Below, piece by piece: positions 32,537 to 40,053 of a stretch of 41,305 nucleotides of DNA (positions are counted from its first letter, which is position 1; the number at the start of each line of letters is the position of its first letter). The notes under the pieces are model-generated. The model was not told the origin of the DNA. It did no database searches and worked only from the letters and a program-made list of their open reading frames with translations. The position numbers and the translations under genes were made by a program. This DNA is from Planctomycetota bacterium (GTDB lineage: Bacteria; Planctomycetota; J058), in NCBI GenBank assembly GCA_023954375.1, contig JAMLIC010000069.1:1-41305 (forward strand), given 5' to 3'.

Positions 32537-33064
32537 GTGCGGATCAACCGCTCGGCGGCCGTGGTCAAGGGTGGCCGGCGCTTCAGCTTCTCGGCCCTCG
32601 TCGTCGTCGGCGACGGCAAGGGGCGGGTGGGCATCGGCTACGGCAAGGCCAACGGCGTGCCCAACGCGGTCGAGAAGGGCGTCAAGGACGCGCGGAAGCA
32701 CATGTTCCGCATCCCGCTCGTCGACGGCACGATCCCGCACCCGTTCAAGGGCCAGTACCGGGCCTCGGCCGTGATCTTCGAGCCGGCCTCCCCGGGAACT
32801 GGAATCATCGCCGGCGCGAGCGTCCGTGCGGTGTGTGAGGCCGCGGGCATCCGCAACATCCTCACGAAGTGCCACGGCTCGGGCAACCCGCTCAACGTCG
32901 TCAAGGCGTGCGAGATGGCGCTCAAGTCGCTGCGCACGCGCGACCAGATCGAGAAGCTCCGCGGGGTCAAGCTCGACCCGGCCGCGGGGACGTGGCGCAT
33001 GAAGGCGCTGAAGGCGAGCGAGGGCGGGTCCCCGCGCGCCGAGAAGGAGGCTGCGGCCCAGTGA
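32537..33064 (+). CDS. rpsE: 30S ribosomal protein S5 (uS5), core part
   Basis: Fidelity and mRNA-helicase protein of the small subunit. The uninterrupted frame from GTG 32537 gives 175 residues with INRSAAVVKGGRRFSFSALV, GYGKANGVPNAVEKGVKDA and GIIAGASVRAVCEAAGIRNI, so all of the core is present. This start is poor: it lacks a good Shine-Dalgarno and cuts off DKLIENV, which belongs to the S5 family, so the real protein very probably begins at TTG 32256 and crosses a frame break. The full product would be about 269 residues. The stop overlaps the GTG of rplO. Confidence 0.92.
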   Translation: MRINRSAAVVKGGRRFSFSALVVVGDGKGRVGIGYGKANGVPNAVEKGVKDARKHMFRIPLVDGTIPHPFKGQYRASAVIFEPASPGTGIIAGASVRAVCEAAGIRNILTKCHGSGNPLNVVKACEMALKSLRTRDQIEKLRGVKLDPAAGTWRMKALKASEGGSPRAEKEAAAQ

Positions 33065-33636
33065 ACCTCCACGAGCTGAACGAGGCCGTCGCCGGCAAGC
33101 CGGTGCGGCACCGCGTCGGGCGTGGCCCCGCCTCCGGCTGGGGCACCACCGCCGGCCGCGGCAACAACGGCGCGCGCGCGCGCAGCGGCTACAAGACGAA
33201 GTTCTACCGCGAGGGCGGCCAGATCCCGCTCGTCCGGCGCATCGCCAAGCGCGGGTTCAACAACAAGAACTTCGGCAAGGTGTGGTCGTTCGTGAACCTG
33301 CACGACCTCAACGCGTTCGCGGACGGCGACGTCGTGACGCCCGAGGAGTGCCTGCGCCGCGGCCTGGTCCCCAAGGTCCGCTCGGGCCTGAAGGTCCTGG
33401 GCGTGGGGACGCTCGAGCGCAAGCTGACGATCAAGTGCCACCGCGTCTCGGAGACGGCCAAGGCCGCCATCGAGGCGAAGGGCGGGACGATCGAGCTCCT
33501 GCCGGTCCCGGGCGAGGACGCCCGCAAGGACTGGAAGGCGAAGCGCGGCAAGGGCAAGCGGTCGACCCGGCGCAAGGAGGCCCAGGCCCGCGCCGAGGCC
33601 AAGAGGCCCAAGCCGGCGGCGAAGGGCAAGCGCTAG
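33061..33636 (+). CDS. rplO: 50S ribosomal protein L15 (uL15) with basic C-terminal tail
   Basis: 191 residues against about 145 in E. coli. The glycine-rich N-terminus (RVGRGPASGWGTTAGRGNNG) and GGQIPLVRRIAKRGF are typical. The last 45 residues are Lys/Arg/Ala-rich and unordered. GTG start overlaps the rpsE stop (GTGA). rpmD (L30), which lies between rpsE and rplO in most bacteria, is missing. Confidence 0.97.
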   Translation: MNLHELNEAVAGKPVRHRVGRGPASGWGTTAGRGNNGARARSGYKTKFYREGGQIPLVRRIAKRGFNNKNFGKVWSFVNLHDLNAFADGDVVTPEECLRRGLVPKVRSGLKVLGVGTLERKLTIKCHRVSETAKAAIEAKGGTIELLPVPGEDARKDWKAKRGKGKRSTRRKEAQARAEAKRPKPAAKGKR

Positions 33637-33689
33637 CCGACCGGCTGGCTGGTCGTCGCCCCCGTTCACCACACGCGCGATCGGATGCG

Positions 33690-33727
33690 TATCATGCTGG
33701 GCCGGCCGGGCACCCCGAGCCGGCCCA
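33690..33727 (+). promoter_or_regulatory. secY promoter -10 (TATCAT) and leader hairpin
   Basis: TATCAT at 33690-33695 lies 55 nt before secY, with no good -35. Directly after it TGGGCCGGC (33698-33706) pairs perfectly with GCCGGCCCA (33719-33727). The hairpin may end rplO transcripts or shape the secY leader. Confidence 0.4.
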
Positions 33728-33750
33728 CGTCGTAGAAGGAAGAAGCTGGG

Positions 33751-35073
33751 ATGCTCCAGGCGTTCAAGAACATCTTCCGCATCCCCGACCTCCGGACGAA
33801 GATGCTCGTCACGGCGGGCTTCATGATCCTGTACCGGCTCGGGAGCTACATCCCGATCCCGGGGATCGACCGGGAGGCCCTGGACCGCCTGCTCAAGCAG
33901 GACGCGGGCGGGTTCGCCGACATCCTCAACACGATCAGCATGCTCACCGGCGGCGCGCTGCAGCAGTGCACGCTGTTCGCCCTGGGGATCATGCCCTACA
34001 TCTCGGCGTCGATCATCTTCTCGCTCCTCGTGAAGGTGATCCCGGCGCTCGAGGCGATCTCGAAGGAGGGCGAGAGCGGGCGGCAGAAGATCAACCAGTA
34101 CACGCGCTACGCGACGATCCTCCTCTGCCTCATCCAGTCGGTGTTCATCATCCTCTGGATCCAGAACCAGGACCTGGTGCGCGAGGCGACGATCGGCTTC
34201 TGGTTGATGACGATCCTGACGCTGACCACGGGGACGATCTTCCTCATGTGGATCGGCGAGCAGATCACGGAGTTCGGCATCGGCAACGGCATCTCGCTCA
34301 TCATCATGGGCGGCATCGTCGCCGACCTGCCGGGCTCGATCTTCCAGTTCTTCCAGGGGGTGAAGGCCGCGGTCGAGACCGGCGGCAACTTCCCCATGGA
34401 GATCCTGAAGTTCGTGATCTTCGTGGCCCTGTTCCTCGGCGTGGTCGTGGCCGTCGTGATCATGCAGCAGGGCCAGCGGCGCATCCGCATCCAGCAGGCG
34501 AAGCACACGCGCAACCGCCGCGTCTACGGCGGCCAGCGCCACTACCTGCCGCTGCGCGTGAACGCCGCGGGCGTCATGCCCGTGATCTTCGCCGAGTCGC
34601 TGATCGTCCTGCCGACGGCCATGCTGACGCCCGTCCTGCCGGCGATCGCCGACGTCTTCGCCCGCGGCGAGTCGTTCTGGTACCTGGCCGTCTACATCTC
34701 GATGGTGATCTTCTTCACCTACTTCTGGGTGTCGCTGACCTTCAACCCGGTCGAGCTGGCGACCAACATGAAGGAGCACGGCTCGTTCATCCCGGGCATC
34801 CGGCCGGGCAAGAAGACGGCGGAGTACCTCGAGTCGATCATGAACCGGATCACGTTCGTGGGCGCCCTGTTCCTGGCGTTCATCGGCGTGTTCCCGACCG
34901 TGGCCAGCAAGGCGATGGACATCGACCTCGTCCTGACCCGCTTCCTCGGCGGCACGGGCATCCTGATCGTCGTCGGCGTTGCGCTCGACGTGGTGCAGAA
35001 GATCGAGTCGCACCTGCTCATGCGCCACTACGAGGGCTTCATGAAGACCGGCCGTGTGCGGGGCAGGCGTTAG
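33751..35073 (+). CDS. secY: Protein translocase subunit SecY
   Basis: Channel subunit of the Sec translocon in the inner membrane; 440 residues with ten hydrophobic segments. It begins with FKNIFRIPDLRTKM and the first transmembrane segment YRLGSYIPIPGID. GIGNGISLIIMGGI and the cytosolic loop RRIRIQQAKHTRNRRVYGGQ are family marks, and the C-terminus is YEGFMKTGRVRGRR. The ATG has GAAGGAAGAAG upstream. It has its own candidate promoter 114 nt after rplO, so it can be expressed apart from the ribosomal genes. adk does not follow. Confidence 0.98.
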   Translation: MLQAFKNIFRIPDLRTKMLVTAGFMILYRLGSYIPIPGIDREALDRLLKQDAGGFADILNTISMLTGGALQQCTLFALGIMPYISASIIFSLLVKVIPALEAISKEGESGRQKINQYTRYATILLCLIQSVFIILWIQNQDLVREATIGFWLMTILTLTTGTIFLMWIGEQITEFGIGNGISLIIMGGIVADLPGSIFQFFQGVKAAVETGGNFPMEILKFVIFVALFLGVVVAVVIMQQGQRRIRIQQAKHTRNRRVYGGQRHYLPLRVNAAGVMPVIFAESLIVLPTAMLTPVLPAIADVFARGESFWYLAVYISMVIFFTYFWVSLTFNPVELATNMKEHGSFIPGIRPGKKTAEYLESIMNRITFVGALFLAFIGVFPTVASKAMDIDLVLTRFLGGTGILIVVGVALDVVQKIESHLLMRHYEGFMKTGRVRGRR

Positions 35074-35111
35074 CAGCAGGCAGCCGCGCACGCGTTCGTG
35101 GCGATCGGCGT

Positions 35112-35135
35112 GGCGCGGCCCCCCTGGGCCGCGCC
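35112..35135 (+). terminator. Perfect 10-bp hairpin between secY and map
   Basis: GGCGCGGCCC pairs fully with GGGCCGCGCC around a CCCT loop, about 38 nt after the secY stop. It lacks a U-run. It probably ends or stabilises secY transcripts, leaving map to its own promoter. Confidence 0.5.
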
Positions 35136-35176
35136 GCGGCGCGTACGGGGGACGCACGACCCCTGTTGCTTCGGGG

Positions 35177-35182
35177 TAGGAT
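35177..35182 (+). promoter_or_regulatory. -10-like TAGGAT of map
   Basis: TAGGAT 20 nt before the map ATG; the short leader contains AGAGG as Shine-Dalgarno. No clear -35 is seen. The hexamer is the same as that of the leaderless kinase at 1075. Confidence 0.35.
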
Positions 35183-35202
35183 CGGGACGTCAGAGGCCAG
35201 CC

Positions 35203-36057
35203 ATGCTCCAGCGATCCAGGCAGATCAACTACAAGACCGACCGCGAGCTCGAGCGGATGCGCGTCGCCGGGCGCATGGTGGCGGAGGTCCACAAGCTCAT
35301 GCAGGCCCTGGTCGCGCCGGGCGTGACCACGGGCGACCTCAACGAGGCGGCGCACGCCAAGATGAAGGAGATGGGCGGGATCCCCTCCTTCCTTGGCTAT
35401 GTCGTGGGCGGCAAGGCCTATCCGGCCGTGCTGTGCATCTCGATCGACGACGAGGTCGTCCACGGGATCCCGGGCCGCTGCATGTACCGGGGCAAGCTCA
35501 CGCCCGACCGCAAGCTCGAGGAGGGGCAGGTCGTCTCGATCGACTGCGGCGTGATCTACCAGGGCTACCACGGCGACTCGGCCGTGACCCTGCCCGTGGG
35601 CAAGGTCGCGCCCGAGGTGCAGGAGCTCCTGACCGTCTGCCGCGAGGCGCTGTGGGCGGGGATCCGCCAGATCCGACCGGGCGGCAAGCTCTCCGAGGTC
35701 GCCTCGGCGATCGAGGGCGAGGTGCGCCGCCGCGAGAGCGAGAAGACCGGCCGCTACGGGATCGTCGAGGAGTACGTGGGCCACGGGATCGGCACGAAGC
35801 TGCACGAGGACCCGCAGGTGCCGAACTTCTGTTCGCCGCAGCTGCTGCGCAACGACCTCGTGCTGAAGAAGGGCCTCGTGCTCGCCATCGAGCCCATGGT
35901 CAACCTCGGCACGCACAAGACGCGCACCCTCGCCGACGGCTGGACCGTCGTCACGAAGGACAAGAAGCCCTCGGCCCACTTCGAGCACACCGTCGCCGTC
36001 ACCGACGACGGGTTCGAGGTGCTCACCGTCCGCGAGGACGGCGCCGCCACCCACTGA
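35203..36057 (+). CDS. map: Methionine aminopeptidase, type I
   Basis: Removes the initiator Met from nascent proteins. 284 residues; the pita-bread core starts after about 20. All five metal ligands can be placed: two Asp in SIDCGVIYQGYHGDSAVT, His in GHGIGTKLHEDP, Glu in AIEPMVN and Glu in FEHTVAV. The N-terminus (SRQINYKTDRELERMRVAGR) has no zinc finger. It is the last gene of the translational block; infA and rpmJ, its usual neighbours, are absent and a dispersed repeat begins right after its stop. Confidence 0.97.
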   Translation: MLQRSRQINYKTDRELERMRVAGRMVAEVHKLMQALVAPGVTTGDLNEAAHAKMKEMGGIPSFLGYVVGGKAYPAVLCISIDDEVVHGIPGRCMYRGKLTPDRKLEEGQVVSIDCGVIYQGYHGDSAVTLPVGKVAPEVQELLTVCREALWAGIRQIRPGGKLSEVASAIEGEVRRRESEKTGRYGIVEEYVGHGIGTKLHEDPQVPNFCSPQLLRNDLVLKKGLVLAIEPMVNLGTHKTRTLADGWTVVTKDKKPSAHFEHTVAVTDDGFEVLTVREDGAATH

Positions 36058-36060
36058 CAC

Positions 36061-36272
36061 GCGGCTGCGGCGGAGGATGGCGGGCGCTGCCGTCCGTCGG
36101 GGGGGGGGGCGGCGCGCGGCCCCTCGACCGCTCAGGCTCGGTCGGCGGCCAGGAGGCCGCCTTCCCTCGCCTTCGCGCGGCATCGCCTCGCCCTCCTCCG
36201 CCTCGCCTGGGGCTCTGGCTGCGGAGGCGCCGCGAGGGGTGCCCGGAGGCGGTCCGGCGCTCTCTGCGAGGG
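36061..36272 (+). repeat. Dispersed repeat, copy 2 (3' of map)
   Basis: Begins 3 nt after the map stop, in the same sense as the gene, and matches copy 1 (17659-17872, minus strand). The identical first 33 nt are followed by a divergent part that includes a run of 11 G at 36099-36109. Identical blocks follow (CCGCTCAGGCTCGGTCGGCG and neighbouring bases, CCTCGCCTTCGCGCGG, CTCCTCCGCCTCGCCTGGGG). Small open frames inside it are not protein-like. Confidence 0.8.
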
Positions 36273-36333
36273 GCCAGCGGAGCCCCTCCTCCGCGAGGAT
36301 CGAGACGATCGAGACGCTGGACAGACGAACGTA

Positions 36334-36356
36334 GGGGCGCAGCCTGGCTGCGCCCC
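36334..36356. terminator. Bidirectional terminator-like hairpin between map and the caspase-like gene
   Basis: GGGGCGCAGC pairs perfectly with GCTGCGCCCC around a 3-nt loop. It stands 32 nt after the caspase-like stop (minus strand) and downstream of map, so it can serve both convergent genes. Confidence 0.55.
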
Positions 36357-36388
36357 CGGTCGCATGTCCAGTCAGCGGTCGGGCGTCG

Positions 36389-37309
36389 TCAGAACCAGAA
36401 GTCGCTGCTGGCGAAGATCACGGGCTCGTAGCTGATCGGCTTGCCGCCGCCGCGCCAGAGGCTCTGCCAGTGGTGGGCGAGGTTGGTCCACAGGCCGCCG
36501 GCGCGGTCGATCTCGACCGTGGCGAGGTTGTGGACCCGGGAGGGGTCGCGGGCGTAGAGGTCGAGGAAGGCGGCGAAGATCGCCGTGGTGCCCGAGGGCT
36601 CATGGGGGGTGGTGGCGTAGCCGCGCGGGCAGGCGGCGATCACGACGCCCTCGAAGCGGCCCCACCGGGCCGCCTCCTCGGCGAAGATCCCGGCCTCGCA
36701 GGCGTTGAGGAGCACGGCCTTCCGGCCCTGGACCGGCTCGAGCGCGGCGAACAGGTCGGCCGGCGTGATCGTCGTCCCCTGCGGGACGAGGTGCCGGGAG
36801 GTCCCCAGGCGCATGCTCCGCGTGCGGAGCCCGGTCGAGTCGCCCTCGCCGGAGTAGGCCACGAGCACCTGCGTCTCGTCGTCGGAGACGAAGACGATCC
36901 GCTCGAGCAGCGAGCGCATGAGGTCGGGGGTGACGCGGCCGAAGTCGAGCCGGTAGACGTCGTAGCCCTTGCTCAGGAGCAGGCGCGTGAGCTGGTCCAT
37001 GTCGCCCTGCACCCACGGGTCCTCGATCGCCTCGCCCCTGAGCAGGTCGTCGGGGTCGTGCACGGCCAACCCCTCGGCCGGGGGCTGGAACACCCGCCCG
37101 TTCATGACGACGGCGTAGCGGTTCTGCGGCGAGCGGCGGAAGGGGAGGTAGTCGGCGTCGACGACCTCCATGGACTCCGCGTCGCCGGCCCGCGGCAGGT
37201 CGCCGAGCGGCGGGGTGACGATGCAGCCCGGCGCGGCGACCAGGAGCAGGGCCAAGGTCAGCGCGCGCGCGCGCGGGCCGGAGACGGAGGCGATCAGGGC
37301 AGGCAGCAT
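36389..37309 (-). CDS. Caspase/C13-like lipoprotein with catalytic His replaced by Glu
   Basis: A 306-residue predicted lipoprotein: signal segment ALTLALLLVAAPGC with Cys29 as lipid site. From about residue 62 it follows the caspase-like (C14/C13) alpha/beta fold: YAVVMNGRVF, LTRLLLSKGYDVYRLDFG, TQVLVAYSGEGDSTG, KAVLLNACEAGIF and VIAACPRGYATT. The nucleophile Cys204 (NACEAG) is present. The position normally held by the catalytic His in SGHG is Glu155 (SGEG). The enzyme is therefore either inactive or altered, perhaps a peptide-binding module. The ATG 37309 is chosen because the signal peptide starts there, though the frame is open upstream. It is divergent from dapC. Confidence 0.72.
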   Translation of the reverse strand: MLPALIASVSGPRARALTLALLLVAAPGCIVTPPLGDLPRAGDAESMEVVDADYLPFRRSPQNRYAVVMNGRVFQPPAEGLAVHDPDDLLRGEAIEDPWVQGDMDQLTRLLLSKGYDVYRLDFGRVTPDLMRSLLERIVFVSDDETQVLVAYSGEGDSTGLRTRSMRLGTSRHLVPQGTTITPADLFAALEPVQGRKAVLLNACEAGIFAEEAARWGRFEGVVIAACPRGYATTPHEPSGTTAIFAAFLDLYARDPSRVHNLATVEIDRAGGLWTNLAHHWQSLWRGGGKPISYEPVIFASSDFWF

Positions 37310-37617
37310 GGGACCACTCACCACGACCCGGGTGTCGGCGTCCCCCTCTGCCACGACGATGGCAACGCGTGGCCACTCCTGCACGGCGCCGCGGGCGGCG
37401 CGAGGCGTAAGTGTCCGCCGCGGTGTGCCTTGCACCTGCGGGCGGGCGTCGCCGCCAGGTGGCGCGTGCCGCGCTCGCCGGGTGACCCGGGCGCTCGCGG
37501 AGGGCGCCCGCGCGCGAGCAGCGGGGGGACGGCGAGGGCGCAAGCCCTCGCGAGTCCGTGCCCTGACGGGGCACGGGAGCCTGGCCGCCACCCGGGAGCG
37601 GCGGTACCTTCACGGCC
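37310..37617. promoter_or_regulatory. 308-bp intergenic region; -10-like TACCTT 7 nt before the aminotransferase start
   Basis: Very GC-rich gap between divergent genes with no credible gene. On the plus strand TACCTT (37605-37610) is followed by CACGGCC and the ATG at 37618, compatible with a leaderless mRNA. No clear promoter for the caspase-like gene was found. A run of alternating GC near 37261-37275 is inside that gene. Confidence 0.35.
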
Positions 37618-38766
37618 ATGCCCACCGTCAACCCCGTCCTCGCCGCGCTCCCCGACTACCCGATCGTCCGCATCGAGGCGGCCAAGGAGCGCCTCCGCCA
37701 GGCCGGGCGCGAGGTGTTCGACTTCGGGACCGGCGACCCGATCGAGCCCACCCCCGCGCACGTCCGCCAGGCCCTGCTCGAGGCCGTCCCGGACGTCTGC
37801 CGCTACCCCACCTACCGGGGGGCCGCCGAGCTGCGCCGGGCGGCCGCGGGCTACCTGCAGCGACGGTTCGGGGTCGCCGTGGAGCCGGACCGCGAGGTCC
37901 TGGGCACGCTCGGCAGCAAGGAGGCGATCTTCAACCTGCCGTTCGCGTTCCTCGAGCGAGGCGGCCCGCGCGACGTGGTGGTCTTCCCGACCCCTGGTTA
38001 CCCGGTGTTCGAGGCCGGGACCCGCTTCGCCGGCGGGCGCCCTCACGGCGTCCCCCTGCGCCCGGAGAACCGCTTCCTCCTCGAGCCGTGGGCGCTCCCG
38101 CGCGAGGTGCGCGAGCGGCTGGCGGTCGTGTGGATCAACTACCCCCACAACCCCACCGGCGCGCTCGCCCCGGCCGATTACCTGGAGCGGATCGCCCGCT
38201 TCGCCGCCGAGGAGGACGTCCTCGTGTGCTCGGACGAGTGCTACGTCGACGTCTACTCGGACGAGGCGCCGCGCTCGCTCCTGGAGGCGGGCACCCGCAA
38301 CATCCTCGCGTTCTTCTCCTGCTCGAAGCGGTCCGGGATGACCGGCTACCGCAGCGGGTTCGTCGCCGGCGACCCCGCGCTGATCGCCACGTTCGGCAAG
38401 CTGCGCCCCAACGTGGGCACGGCCAGCCAGGTGTTCGTCGACCACGCCGCCGCGGCGGCGTGGGCGGACGACGCGCACGCCGCCGCGCGCCGGGCGACGT
38501 TCCAGCGCAAGCGCGCCCTGTTCGACGCCTTCTTCCGCGAGGCCGGGCTCGAGCAGGCCGGCGGCGACGGCACCTTCTTCATGTGGTTCCGCGCCCCCGG
38601 CGGCGACGACGAGGCCTACGCGGCGCGCCTCCTCGAGCAGGGGGGGCTCGTCCTGATCCCCGGCAGCTACTTCGGCCCCGGCGGCGAGGGCTTCTGCCGC
38701 CTCGCGCTCGTCCCCGACCTCGAGACCTGCGAGCGGGCGATAGTGACTTGGCGGCAACTTCACTGA
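37618..38766 (+). CDS. PLP-dependent class I/II aminotransferase, DapC-like
   Basis: 382-residue fold-type I aminotransferase. It has the N-terminal LPDYPIVRIEAAKERLRQAG, substrate-lid FDFGTGDPIEPTP, the cofactor-binding NYPHNPTGA and SDECYVDVY, and Lys237 in FSCSKRSGMTGYRSGF as the Schiff-base residue. The C-terminal Arg for the substrate carboxylate lies in GFCRLALV. The opening and the GDPIEPTP segment resemble succinyldiaminopimelate transaminase (DapC), which would place it in lysine/peptidoglycan synthesis, but related aspartate or LL-DAP aminotransferases cannot be excluded. The start has no Shine-Dalgarno. The stop lies within a pair of 26-bp direct repeats. Confidence 0.85.
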   Translation: MPTVNPVLAALPDYPIVRIEAAKERLRQAGREVFDFGTGDPIEPTPAHVRQALLEAVPDVCRYPTYRGAAELRRAAAGYLQRRFGVAVEPDREVLGTLGSKEAIFNLPFAFLERGGPRDVVVFPTPGYPVFEAGTRFAGGRPHGVPLRPENRFLLEPWALPREVRERLAVVWINYPHNPTGALAPADYLERIARFAAEEDVLVCSDECYVDVYSDEAPRSLLEAGTRNILAFFSCSKRSGMTGYRSGFVAGDPALIATFGKLRPNVGTASQVFVDHAAAAAWADDAHAAARRATFQRKRALFDAFFREAGLEQAGGDGTFFMWFRAPGGDDEAYAARLLEQGGLVLIPGSYFGPGGEGFCRLALVPDLETCERAIVTWRQLH

Positions 38767-38796
38767 CGAAGGTGACTTCGCGGCGCACTCATTGAC
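38742..38796 (+). repeat. Imperfect 26-bp direct repeat across the aminotransferase stop
   Basis: AGTGACTTGGCGGCAACTTC and ACTGAC (38742-38767), then a 3-nt spacer, then GGTGACTTCGCGGCGCACTC and ATTGAC (38771-38796); about 20 of 26 bases agree. The first unit encodes the last residues and stop of the aminotransferase. A tandem regulator-binding site or a slippage product are both possible. Confidence 0.5.
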
Positions 38797-38813
38797 AACC
38801 GACGGGGAAGTCG

Positions 38814-38927
38814 CCCCCGGCGTCGCGAGAACTCCCCGAACGAAGACCGACCACCTCCGCTCCACCGTGAAATCCGCGTGGGCCGTCGTTTGTTCGGGGC
38901 CGCGGGCGAAAGGAGGTCTCTTCCCTC
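38814..38927 (+). promoter_or_regulatory. Duplicated leader A of the first DUF4382-type gene
   Basis: Shares CCCCGGCGTYGC..GAACT.CCCGAACG, TCCGCGTGG and GCGAAAGGAGG, in the same order and spacing, with 40054-40164 in front of the second paralogue. The final AGGAGG is the ribosome-binding site. The blocks survive while the intervening bases differ, so the leader may be under selection. Confidence 0.5.
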
Positions 38928-39944
38928 ATGCTGTCCCTTCGCTCTCGTTCCGTCTCCAGCGCGGCCGTGCTGCTCGCGGCCGGCGCCTTCACGTTCGGCT
39001 GCACCGACACGAAGCGTCGAACGACGTTCGTCGAGGACCCCGAGCGGGGCCGCTTCGACGTGTGGGTCACCGACGCGCCGCCGCAGCTCGATCGGCTGCG
39101 CCAGGTGAACGTGTTCTTCGAGCGCGTCGACGCGATCGGCTTCGTCGACACCGCCACCGAGGCCACGACGATCGATGTGCCCTTCATCCTCGCGCCGGAG
39201 GACACCCCGACTCAGGTCGACTTGCTGCCGCTCCGCGGCGGACAGCGCCAGCTGGTCGGCTCGGGCAACGTCCCGCGCGGCACCTACCAGACGTTCCGCG
39301 TCTACTTCTCGGAGGTCGAGGTCATCTACAACACGACCTTCGGCGACGAGACCTTCTCGACCGGGAACGGGCGCCTGACCGTCAGCGGCGCCGAGCAGGA
39401 GGGCGAGCTCTACGTCTTCGAGCTGACGGCCCCGGACGGCGCCGTCATGATCGAGCCAGGGCAGGTCGTTCCGCTCCTGGTCGACGTCGACCTGTTCGAG
39501 TCCCTGGACGTCACGGGCGACGCGACCGCGCCCACCGCCATGACCTTCACCCCGACCGCCCGCCTGCGGCGGCTCGACGGTCCGACGGGCACCGGCTCGA
39601 TCAGCGGGCAGGTGCGCAGCGACCGCGGCACGCCCACCGAGTTCGGCGACGACGCGCCGGTCGAGAACGCCATCATCCAGCTGCAGCGGCAGGCCGACGA
39701 GGAGATCGTCGCGAGCACGAAGACGGATGGAGCGGGCGTCTACGTGATCGAGGGCCTCGCGCCGGGCGCCTACACGATGATCGTCTCCGCCGAGGGCGTC
39801 ACGGCGCAGGAGCTCCAGGTCAACGTGAACGAGGGGCAGCGGACGACGCAGGACGTCGTGCTCGCCGAGACGCCGACCGAGCCGACCGAGCCGACCGAGC
39901 CGACCGACCCGAACGGCACGCCGAACAACGGCGCGCAGCAGTAG
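38928..39944 (+). CDS. DUF4382-type lipoprotein with carboxypeptidase-regulatory-like domain (paralogue A)
   Basis: 338-residue predicted lipoprotein: signal peptide AAVLLAAGAFTFGC with Cys25 as lipid site. Residues 40-215 form the DUF4382-like domain (RFDVWVTDAPPQLDRLRQVNV, LLPLRGGQRQLVGSG, VPRGTYQTFRVYFSEVEV, MTFTPTARL). Residues about 225-310 are a carboxypeptidase regulatory-like (CarboxypepD_reg) beta-sandwich with GVYVIEGLAPGAYTMIVSA. The C-terminus has TEP repeats from a 9-bp tandem (39874-39909). Its role is unknown; such proteins sit at the cell surface. It is followed by a strong double hairpin and its own paralogue. Confidence 0.82.
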   Translation: MLSLRSRSVSSAAVLLAAGAFTFGCTDTKRRTTFVEDPERGRFDVWVTDAPPQLDRLRQVNVFFERVDAIGFVDTATEATTIDVPFILAPEDTPTQVDLLPLRGGQRQLVGSGNVPRGTYQTFRVYFSEVEVIYNTTFGDETFSTGNGRLTVSGAEQEGELYVFELTAPDGAVMIEPGQVVPLLVDVDLFESLDVTGDATAPTAMTFTPTARLRRLDGPTGTGSISGQVRSDRGTPTEFGDDAPVENAIIQLQRQADEEIVASTKTDGAGVYVIEGLAPGAYTMIVSAEGVTAQELQVNVNEGQRTTQDVVLAETPTEPTEPTEPTDPNGTPNNGAQQ

Positions 39945-39950
39945 GCCGCA

Positions 39951-40015
39951 GCGGTCCCCTTCGTGGGGCCGCCCCGGGTGGAGACCAGGCGGAGGTCACG
40001 GCCTCCCCTGGTCTC
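39951..40015 (+). terminator. Double hairpin between the two DUF4382-type genes
   Basis: First hairpin at 39951-39972: GCGG(T)CCC with GGG(G)CCGC around a TTCG-containing loop. Second at 39981-40015: GAGACCAGG pairs perfectly with CCTGGTCTC, continuing into GGAGG/CCTCC. It probably terminates the first gene, so the second depends on its own leader. Confidence 0.6.
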
Positions 40016-40053
40016 GGCCCGCGGACGGGTGAAGGTCCCCGCCCGGGGAAACC

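Noticed and set aside
36077..36334. Small reading frame beginning at an ATG within repeat copy 2 (and its counterpart in copy 1)
   Set aside because: It starts with the same residues in both copies only because the DNA repeat is shared. The two frames diverge afterwards, have no Shine-Dalgarno and look like random GC-rich translation.
39874..39909. Tandem ACCGAGCCG units as a CRISPR-like or regulatory repeat
   Set aside because: They are an in-frame 9-bp coding microsatellite giving TEP repeats in the lipoprotein C-terminus. There are no spacers.
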